A stretch of DNA of 64,000 bases, taken from positions 44,626-108,625 of the forward strand of contig NZ_JACRGA010000026.1 of assembly GCF_016217785.1 (NCBI RefSeq), written 5' to 3'. The notes below the pieces were generated by a model. That model was not told the DNA's origin. It was given only the letters and a program-made list of their open reading frames with translations, and ran no database searches. Shown here piece by piece: positions 56,082-64,000 of the stretch; the stretch's first letter is position 1, and the number at the start of each line of letters is the position of its first letter. The translations under genes were made by a program, and so were the position numbers. The stretch is from Methanobacterium sp. (GTDB lineage Archaea > Methanobacteriota > Methanobacteria > Methanobacteriales > Methanobacteriaceae).

Positions 56082-56893
56082 TTGTAATTAACACTATCCC
56101 TTTGATCTTCTGGTTTTGGAATTTTTCCGGCAGATACCAGTTTTTTAACTTTTTCCAGGATATGGGAAGATCCCATTATGCTGCTTCCCACTAGAAGAGC
56201 ATCTACTCCTAATTTAGATAGGAAATATACATCTTCAGGGGTTTGAACTCCGCTTTCGGATACCAGGGTAAGATTTGATGGCACCAGACTGGCCAGTTTC
56301 TCGGTTCTTTTAAGATCAATCTTGAAATCATTGAAATCCCGATTGTTTATTCCTATTACCTCTGCTCCTGCTTTTATTGCCAGTTCTATTTCTTCCTTAC
56401 TTTTACATTCCACCAGAGCATCCATATCTAGATAATTACATAGTTCAATCCCTTCACGCAGATCGGGATAGACATCGGTCATTAAAAGAACCGCACTTGC
56501 ACCGTAGGCCCGGGCTTCATAGATCTGATAGGGATCCAGAATGAAATCCTTGCGAAGCAAGGGAAGGCGGGTTATTCTGCAGGCCAGTTTCAGATTGTCA
56601 ATGTTGCTTTTGAAAAATGATTCTTCAGTTAGTACACTGACTGCACTGGCTCCTCCTTCCTCAAACAGAGGGACCACATCACCCACTGTGAGCGGGCTGA
56701 TTTCACCAAGGGAGGGGGATGCTGGTTTGTACTCGCAGATAATGGAAACGTCTTCTTCTTTATGTAATGATTTTTTAAAATCTGTTCGAAGTTTAACCCG
56801 TTTAATATTCTCTTTCAACTCAGCCAAGGGCTGGTATTTCTTCCTTATATCCAGCAACCTTTCCCTTTCTTTGATTATATCGGTGAATTTCAT
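56075..56893 (-). CDS. trpC: Indole-3-glycerol phosphate synthase
   Basis: 272 residues. ICEYKPASPSLGEIS holds the catalytic lysine and substrate loop, LRKDFILDPYQIYEARAYGASAVLL the second lysine, VIGINNRDFNDFKIDL and LVSESGVQTPEDV the phosphate end. Start overlaps trpG by four bases. Confidence 0.96.
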   Translation of the reverse strand: MKFTDIIKERERLLDIRKKYQPLAELKENIKRVKLRTDFKKSLHKEEDVSIICEYKPASPSLGEISPLTVGDVVPLFEEGGASAVSVLTEESFFKSNIDNLKLACRITRLPLLRKDFILDPYQIYEARAYGASAVLLMTDVYPDLREGIELCNYLDMDALVECKSKEEIELAIKAGAEVIGINNRDFNDFKIDLKRTEKLASLVPSNLTLVSESGVQTPEDVYFLSKLGVDALLVGSSIMGSSHILEKVKKLVSAGKIPKPEDQRDSVNYKW

Positions 56894-57468
56894 GAAATTT
56901 CCATCTCCAGGAAATTTTTCATGATCCTCCGACCATCACCAGTTCCAATGGACTCCGGGTGGAATTGAAGACCGAATATGGGATAATCATGGTGTTTAAT
57001 GGCCATTATCATCCCATCATCAGTTTCAGCCAGTATATCCATGGAGGATGGTGTACTATCCCTTTTACACACCAGAGAATGGTATCTTGCTGCCTGGAGG
57101 GGGCTTTTAACACCCTGGAACATGCCAGTATTTTGATGGTGGATCAGGCTTTTTTTCCCGTGAACAGGTTCTGTACGGGTGATTTCACCACCAAACGCTG
57201 TAAATATGCCCTGGTGTCCGAGACAAACACCTAAAAGTGGTGTTTCCTGGCCAATTTCCAGGATGGTGTCTCTGGAAACACCGAAATCCCTCTCATTTTC
57301 CGGGTTTCCAGGACCTGGAGATATTATGATCCGGTCGGGTTGCAGTTTTTTTATTTCGGCGATGGTTATTTCATCATTCCTGAAAACACAGATGTCCTTT
57401 TCAAATTCTCCCACCAGTTGATAGAGGTTATAGGTGAAAGAATCATAATTGTCTATTATTAAGATCAT
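56890..57468 (-). CDS. trpG: Anthranilate synthase glutaminase subunit
   Basis: 192 residues, class I glutamine amidotransferase. Nucleophile Cys in LGVCLGHQGIFTAFGG, oxyanion PGPGNPENE, and the His-Glu pair in FGLQFHPESIGT. It feeds ammonia to TrpE. Overlaps trpE by four bases. Confidence 0.97.
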   Translation of the reverse strand: MILIIDNYDSFTYNLYQLVGEFEKDICVFRNDEITIAEIKKLQPDRIIISPGPGNPENERDFGVSRDTILEIGQETPLLGVCLGHQGIFTAFGGEITRTEPVHGKKSLIHHQNTGMFQGVKSPLQAARYHSLVCKRDSTPSSMDILAETDDGMIMAIKHHDYPIFGLQFHPESIGTGDGRRIMKNFLEMEIS

Positions 57469-58856
57469 TTAGCTTCACCTGACATGTTTAATGCACTTAG
57501 AAGTGCCTGAGCTTTGTTTTCACATTCATGGTACTCGCTATTGGGAACTGAGTCATGGACTATCCCTGCTCCCGCCTGTATTTTCCCGTGATCACCATCA
57601 CAGACCAGGGTTCTTATGGTAATGGCGAAATCTGCATTTCCATTTAATGAGAAATAACCCACTGCTCCGGCGTATGGTCCGCGGGGGATGCCTTCCAACT
57701 CGTCTATTATTTCCATGGCCCGTATTTTAGGGGCTCCGCTTAATGTGCCTGCCGGGAAGATGGAGGCAAATGCATCCACTGCATTTTTGTCTTTTTGGAG
57801 TTTTCCCATTACTCTGGAGACAATGTGCTGCACATGGGAGAATTTTTTCACAGTCATGTATTCTGGCACGTTGACCGTGCCAAATTCACTCACCTTACCT
57901 ATATCATTACGGGCAAGGTCAACCAGCATCAAGTGTTCTGCTTTTTCCTTTTCATCTTTTAAGAGTTCTATTTCCAGTTTCAAGTCTTCTTCTGGACTAG
58001 AGCCCCGTGTTCTGGTTCCGGCTATGGGGTAAGTCTCAACATCCCTTCCTTCTACCCTCACCAGCATTTCAGGACTGGATCCAATTATCTCCCTTTCACC
58101 AAGCTTCAGATGATACATATAGGGTGAAGGATTGATTTTACGGAGAGTTTCATAGAATGAGAGTTTATTTCCCTTAATCGTGTATTCTCGGGCATTGGAA
58201 ATAACGCCCTGGAATATTTCCCCGGCTTTAATCCGTTCCTTGGTATCCATAACCATGTTTTCGAACTTATTTTGGGAGAAATGATGTTTTATTTCATGGA
58301 AGGTCATATTTTCCGCTTCAAACTCTTCCTTTTCAAGTTCTTTGATTTGGTCTATTCTGTTTTCTCCCAGTGTGATGTATTCACATTTATTCTGAAGCCG
58401 GTCGAAGATCACAGCATCCAGAAAGAGTCCGAATTCATAATCTGGGAATGTTCCTTCCTGCACCGGGACTGGTTCAAAGTACTTCACTGCCTCATAGGAG
58501 ACGTATCCCACCAGCCCTCCCTGGAACCCTTTTCTCTTGCTTCCATTTCCAATGAGACTTTTTATCTCATTAAAAGGGTTTGAAGTTTCTATTTCCTCTG
58601 TTTCATTTTCTTTCCTGATTTCCAGGGTTCCATTATGGGCTTTGAGGGTTGCTACTGGGTTAAATCCCAGAACTGAGTATCTGGCCAGCCCACTGTCACT
58701 TTCCATGGATTCCAGGAGGAAACTACTGGGGTATTTAGAGTATATCTTTTGGAATAGTTCAAAAGGAGCGTTAAAGTCAAGTTTAGTCCTTTCAGCTTCT
58801 TTATTTTTCAGGTTATATTCGCCAAAAACATTCACTGTCTTGCATGTTGTCACCAT
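57465..58856 (-). CDS. trpE: Anthranilate synthase component I
   Basis: 463 residues. The chorismate-binding core shows PIAGTRTRGSSPEED, LVDLARNDIGKV, FPAGTLSGAPKIRAMEIIDELE and YAGAVGYFSLNGNADFAITIRT, with LLESMESDSGLARYSVLG as the N-terminal tryptophan-feedback Ser/Leu motif region (LLES). First gene of trpEGCFBAD. Confidence 0.97.
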   Translation of the reverse strand: MVTTCKTVNVFGEYNLKNKEAERTKLDFNAPFELFQKIYSKYPSSFLLESMESDSGLARYSVLGFNPVATLKAHNGTLEIRKENETEEIETSNPFNEIKSLIGNGSKRKGFQGGLVGYVSYEAVKYFEPVPVQEGTFPDYEFGLFLDAVIFDRLQNKCEYITLGENRIDQIKELEKEEFEAENMTFHEIKHHFSQNKFENMVMDTKERIKAGEIFQGVISNAREYTIKGNKLSFYETLRKINPSPYMYHLKLGEREIIGSSPEMLVRVEGRDVETYPIAGTRTRGSSPEEDLKLEIELLKDEKEKAEHLMLVDLARNDIGKVSEFGTVNVPEYMTVKKFSHVQHIVSRVMGKLQKDKNAVDAFASIFPAGTLSGAPKIRAMEIIDELEGIPRGPYAGAVGYFSLNGNADFAITIRTLVCDGDHGKIQAGAGIVHDSVPNSEYHECENKAQALLSALNMSGEAK

Positions 58857-58883
58857 ATTTATTCACTAACATTCCTATACTTC

Positions 58884-58922
58884 ATTGTACTATTTAAACC
58901 TTTAGTGTATAAATATGTACAT
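58884..58922 (-). promoter_or_regulatory. trpE promoter with TRP boxes
   Basis: For trpE the TATA box is TTTAAATA (58891-58899, minus sense). TGTACA is at 58916-58921 and TGTACT at 58886-58891, with TGTATA between. In Methanothermobacter, TrpY binds TGTACA 'TRP boxes' in the same trpY-trpE gap, so these are the expected operators. Confidence 0.65.
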
Positions 58923-59091
58923 AAAATTAATTATATGAGCAATGCCAAATGGAAGATCATGGTCTAACTAAATTAATATTATGAATATGAGTAACTGAAA
59001 TTAAGGAAATTAAGATTAGATGATCAGATTTTAAATAAGGATTTTAAATTAAAGTAAAACAGATGGTGCAAATTAACAAGGTGATTATTCC

Positions 59092-59595
59092 ATGTGGGAT
59101 CGTATTAAACACAAATTTGAGAAATTCCCTGCTAGAATGGGAGTGGCTCGTAAAATAGTGGAGTTAGGGCTTAGAGTGGGTGAAAATGGGAAAATCTACT
59201 GTGGAAATGTAGAAATAAGTGATGTTGCCCTTGCCAGGGGAACCGGCGTGGACCGCAGGTCCATTCGCTCCACAGTGGAGGTTATAATGGATGACCCTGA
59301 ACTGGCTTCAATATTTGGAAACATATTTCCTGCAGGAGCACTATTAAAAAACGTGGCCAGTGATCTAAGGTTTGGAGTGGTGGAAATAGAAGCCCAGGCT
59401 GGCACACCAGGGATACTGGCTAAAGCCACTCAGTTAATATCACAGGAAAACATCAGCATCAGACAGGCCCATGCTGGAGATCCTGAACTGGAGGAAAATC
59501 CTAAATTAACTATTATCACCGAAAAACCAGTTAAAGGAGAAATGATCCAGGAATTTCTGGACATACCTGGTGTTAAAAGGGTGTCAATTTATTAG
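59092..59595 (+). CDS. trpY: TrpY-type transcriptional repressor (HTH-ACT)
   Basis: 167 residues. An N-terminal HTH (ISDVALARGTGVDRRSIRSTVEVI) is followed by a C-terminal ACT domain (FGVVEIEAQAGTPGILAKATQLISQENISIRQAHAGD). ACT domains bind amino acids. Divergent placement before trpEGCFBAD is the same as for TrpY of Methanothermobacter thermautotrophicus, which represses trp genes with tryptophan. SD AAGGTGATT precedes the ATG. Confidence 0.87.
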   Translation: MWDRIKHKFEKFPARMGVARKIVELGLRVGENGKIYCGNVEISDVALARGTGVDRRSIRSTVEVIMDDPELASIFGNIFPAGALLKNVASDLRFGVVEIEAQAGTPGILAKATQLISQENISIRQAHAGDPELEENPKLTIITEKPVKGEMIQEFLDIPGVKRVSIY

Positions 59596-59843
59596 CACGT
59601 GTTTTCATGTATAAACGTGTTTTCAGGATAAAAATTAAAGTGAGATAAATAAGTGAGATATATTTATCTATAGAATTAATTTTTCAAAAATACAAGTTTA
59701 ACAAGTCAATTGAAAAATCAATGGTAATAGGTTAAAACAAGTCCATGAAACTTATAAAATGAATTCTAATTATCCGGAATTCTAGTATTATAAAAAATAG
59801 TTATGTTAAAAAAGTGATGTTAAATTTAAATAAAAAATCACTT
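59596..59843. other. Spacer between trpY and hypC
   Basis: About 250 AT-rich bases between convergent genes. A GTGTTTTCA-type direct repeat (59600-59625) and a GAATTC pair around 59762-59784 are the only structure noticed. Confidence 0.35.
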
Positions 59844-60112
<269 letters not shown>

Positions 60113-60223
60113 ATTCATTTAAAGAGTCAATACGGGTATTCTAATAATTTAGATTAACTTATGATTGAATAGTATTAAACCAGGCTCTACCTAATAATGC
60201 CTAGAATAAGTTTAGTTATTTTA

Positions 60224-60255
<32 letters not shown>

Positions 60256-60317
60256 GCCAACAAATTTTTGATAGAATTTTTTAAGATAATTTAAAAAAAT
60301 TTCACGGGGATTTTTAA

Positions 60318-61616
<1,299 letters not shown>

Positions 61617-61706
61617 AACCAGTCTTATGGGAAATAGAAAAATAAGAGATGAAAATGGGCAGAAAATAGTTAATATAAATTCTTTAATGGACATAAATCG
61701 TATTGA

Positions 61707-62759
61707 TCATTCATTCTTTCTTATTTTATCATATATCACACGAGCAATATTATCTGAAGCTTTCAAAACATCCTCGCTGTATTTAAGGGCATTTTCTTTA
61801 AGCTCTTCCAGATTGTTAAAGGCTACACCAGTAACTTGGGTGATGTTATCCAGATCACTTTCCAGGACAGCGCCCTTAAAAATAGCTGCCAAATTATGAT
61901 AACGCCCGTATTTAACTCCTAAAAGAGCAATAATGGGTAAATGGCAAGCTATGGCTTCTTGAATCATCATACCGTCATCAGTGAGCACAGCCAGGTCCAC
62001 AACCTTATACAAATCCCTGATCCAGTCAATATACTCTAAATACAGAATATTTTCTCCTTTTAAGTACTCCCGGTAATCATCTTCCAATGGAGCTCCAACC
62101 ACCAGAATATTGGCATTAATACCACTTTTACTCAGTTTTCTTGCTCCTAATGCCATTTTTTCAAAAAGAGTGGAGCCTGAGGAAAAGAGAATTGTGGGAC
62201 GGCTCTCATCAAACCCTTCTGGCATTAATTGCAATGCTTTTTCCCTATCCCCAATGATTATGGATGGATCAACAGGGGAATAAGCTTTATGAATATTTTT
62301 ATCTTTCAAATCCATCTGGAAAAGGTTAGATTCCGGAAGTGCCACTGTGGTGGTTATTTTAGTACATACTTTGGCATCAGTGGGTGTGATTAAAATACCA
62401 ACAGAGGGTTTGTTGGCCATTTTAGCCCCTAAACACCCTACCACAGCTCCCCCTCCAATTACACCCACTACCACATTGGGGTGTACCTTCCTTATAAGGC
62501 GGGCAGCTTCCACAGCAGCCTTTGAGGTTTTAACAGCGGCTTTAGCCAGTGTTTTTTTGGTGGCAGCATGACCTCCTGCCTGGGGGATGCTGATTTTATA
62601 CCAGGATAAGTTATGCTTTTTCAAGAGTAGTCCTGGTGCACTGTGATCTAATGCAAATTCACATTCAACACCATACTCTGAAAGAGCACGAGCAATGTTA
62701 AAGGCGGTAACTGCATCTCCGCCAATTCCTCTTCCTGTAACTATGAATAGTGCCTTCAT
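61707..62759 (-). CDS. MurG-like glycosyltransferase (GT28-type)
   Basis: 350 residues. Two Rossmann halves: VTGRGIGGDAVTAFNIARALSEYG at the N-terminus, GVIGGGAVVGCLGAKMANKPSVG in the middle, and PTILFSSGSTLFEKMALGARKL with LTDDGMMIQEAIACHLPIIAL at the sugar-nucleotide site. It resembles MurG/GT28 enzymes; in Methanobacteriales such proteins are candidates for pseudomurein synthesis. No membrane span. Confidence 0.8.
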   Translation of the reverse strand: MKALFIVTGRGIGGDAVTAFNIARALSEYGVECEFALDHSAPGLLLKKHNLSWYKISIPQAGGHAATKKTLAKAAVKTSKAAVEAARLIRKVHPNVVVGVIGGGAVVGCLGAKMANKPSVGILITPTDAKVCTKITTTVALPESNLFQMDLKDKNIHKAYSPVDPSIIIGDREKALQLMPEGFDESRPTILFSSGSTLFEKMALGARKLSKSGINANILVVGAPLEDDYREYLKGENILYLEYIDWIRDLYKVVDLAVLTDDGMMIQEAIACHLPIIALLGVKYGRYHNLAAIFKGAVLESDLDNITQVTGVAFNNLEELKENALKYSEDVLKASDNIARVIYDKIRKNE

Positions 62760-63363
62760 TTAAAAAACCATTTATTTTTATTCAGAATTTAAGGTTTAAC
62801 TTAAGATAATGACTTCAAATAATCAGATGACTTCAAGACTTTGACTATTAACAGATTTTGACTATTAATCTATAAGAATGTATAGTCACTTATAAAATCT
62901 ATCCCCAAATTTTATATTTTATCAATCTTCATTCATTACTCCAAGGCATTTATTAAATCATTAATAATCTAAAGACTTTTTGGGATTGAAAGCCTGGTTG
63001 AAGAAGTCTATTTTCCATATAAATTCATAAATTCCGGTTATTGTTTCTAAAAATTCTTCATATTGGTTCCAGATCCCTATGGCCGTTTCTGATATGGTCA
63101 TTTCACCAGAAAGTTTGCAGAATGCTATGAGCATTCCTCATTATCTCTGATTACCAGTTTAAAATGTACCCTTTATTTCTTTTATTTCATGCAATTTATG
63201 ATAATATTCATGTTGATATGGTTAGAAGAAATACATAAATATTCGGATATGGGGAAAAATAAAGTCATAAACTAGGTTTAAAGTCATAAACTAGGTTATA
63301 TGCTAATTAATCTAAAAAAATAAGGGAATGGGATATGTTTATATCCCAAATTTGGATTTTGGT
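62760..63363. other. Spacer with tandem 18-base repeat and a doubtful small ORF
   Basis: AAAGTCATAAACTAGGTT occurs at 63261-63278 and 63280-63297 (period 19). A minus-strand frame of 57 codons (62961-63134) encodes a protein with a hydrophobic IWNQYEEFLETITGIYEFIW stretch; its SD is too close to the ATG, so I do not call it a gene. A T-run at 63312-63320 (minus sense) probably terminates the DUF11 gene. Confidence 0.4.
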
Positions 63364-64000
63364 TTATTTACGTTTTGGTAGCAAGAATCCACCTAAAACC
63401 ATTAACACAGCCAGTAACAGTTGTGCTATTGGTGCTCCAGTGGTTTGCATCCCCACGGTTTGACCATTCACAACATTATTCTCTGGAACATTCTGGGCGT
63501 TCACGGTTAATGTCTGAATGTTGCTTGAGAGGTTAGGGTCGTATGTATCGGTTGTCATACTTGGTGCGAAGACGAAGTTTCCAGCACTTAGTATTTTAAC
63601 TCTAACCCATGCAGTAGGGTCTCCCACTACTACATCTCCAAGTATCCAGGTTATAGTCCGGGTTACCGGGTCGTAGGTAGCTGTTCCCTGATCCACATTC
63701 ACGTCCACGAACTCCATACCTTCCGGAATGGGTAAGGTAAATACCACATTACGGGCAGTATCTGGTCCATTGTTACCCACCTTAAAGGTGAGAGTCATGG
63801 TTTCACCCACATAGGGGTTATTTTTACTGGCCCAGCTATGGATATAGAGATCAGTTAAAGGTACGTAGATTGGTGTGTCGGTTCCACTTGTTGTTTGTGG
63901 GTATTCGGTGTAGGTTGCGTTGGCGGTGTTGGTTATTCCTGTAGTGTTTCCGGCCATGTCTGCGTTTATTGTGGCGATGAATGTTCTGATGACGTCAGGT
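63364..64000 (-). CDS. DUF11-type surface protein, 5' end outside window
   Basis: The frame is open from the stop at 63364 through base 64000, so the ATG at 63957 is internal and the start lies beyond the window. About 212 residues are visible. They hold a DUF11 repeat (DLYIHSWASKNNPYVGETMTLTFKVGNNGPDTARNVVFTLPIPEGMEF) and a C-terminal GQTVGMQTTGAPIAQLLLAVLMVLGGFLLPKRK anchor like that of the protein at 41818. Methanobacterial adhesin-like protein, displayed on the cell wall. Confidence 0.85.
   Translation of the reverse strand, partial: PDVIRTFIATINADMAGNTTGITNTANATYTEYPQTTSGTDTPIYVPLTDLYIHSWASKNNPYVGETMTLTFKVGNNGPDTARNVVFTLPIPEGMEFVDVNVDQGTATYDPVTRTITWILGDVVVGDPTAWVRVKILSAGNFVFAPSMTTDTYDPNLSSNIQTLTVNAQNVPENNVVNGQTVGMQTTGAPIAQLLLAVLMVLGGFLLPKRK

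Noticed and set aside
62961..63134. 57-codon minus-strand ORF
   Set aside because: The purine-rich stretch abuts the ATG too closely for an SD and no family is recognised; possible gene remnant.

Overview
The window looks like the chromosome of a mesophilic hydrogenotrophic methanogen of the Methanobacteriaceae, most likely Methanobacterium. The evidence is trpEGCFBAD transcribed divergently from a TrpY-type HTH-ACT regulator with TGTACA boxes between them, archaeal TATA boxes and GGAGGTGA ribosome binding sites, HypC, small Zn-ribbon membrane proteins, two DUF2115 proteins, a DUF166 protein, a TIGR00288-type NYN protein, and AT-rich spacers. Species assignment is inference from gene content; no rRNA is present. 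The only RNA gene seen is a tRNA-Ser(CGA).

Layout. 1-10.3 kb: partial methyltransferase, Zn-ribbon/FxLYD and DUF2085 membrane proteins, a multi-PAS protein cut short before any kinase, an SLC13 carrier with a degenerate PAS-histidine kinase, small secreted or membrane proteins, and two related membrane proteins. 10.9-14.1 kb: a large STAS/kinase-like protein and a metallo-beta-lactamase-fold hydrolase. 14.3-23.9 kb: an arsenic/redox island with an ArsM fused to a QueG-like double 4Fe-4S module, a DGC protein, DUF2115, a decayed arsR, thioredoxin-like proteins, an ABC exporter, a frameshifted ArsP-type permease, ArsC, ArsR and Acr3. Three copies of one AT-rich palindrome tie the island together. 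24.0-26.3 kb: three DsrE-fold (Tus-like) proteins, an Fe-S protein and a second DUF2115 protein. 26.4-38.4 kb: housekeeping and accessory genes (epimerase, TrkA, NYN, two GyrI-like proteins, TMEM175-like channel, flavin reductase with a disturbed N-terminus, hydrolase, CDP-alcohol transferase, CPBP proteases, and a MarR-flavodoxin operon with a double palindromic operator). 38.6-41.8 kb: CopB-type ATPase and a TetR regulator with a Cys-rich C-terminus.

41.8-47.5 kb is the most unusual part. It encodes a secreted repeat protein with a C-terminal anchor, a decayed second copy of the TetR gene, a row of membrane-anchored proteins whose outward-facing parts carry DnaJ-type CxxCxGxG zinc motifs, and a large surface protein that combines a thioester-like (TQXA) domain with a complete DnaJ-type zinc finger. 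An array of TGAAT-N3-ATTCA palindromes sits upstream. This is my best candidate for an undescribed system.

47.7-64 kb: a CPBP-zinc ribbon-RDD fusion, tRNA-Ser, a Zn/Cd-type P-ATPase with a perfect palindrome on its promoter, the trp operon and trpY, hypC, an FAD disulfide oxidoreductase-like protein, a MurG-like glycosyltransferase, and a partial DUF11 surface protein sharing its C-terminal anchor with the 41.8 kb protein. Several genes carry apparent frameshifts (17.3, 19.9, 32.6, 45.2 kb and possibly 3.1 kb), so either gene decay or residual sequence errors should be considered.
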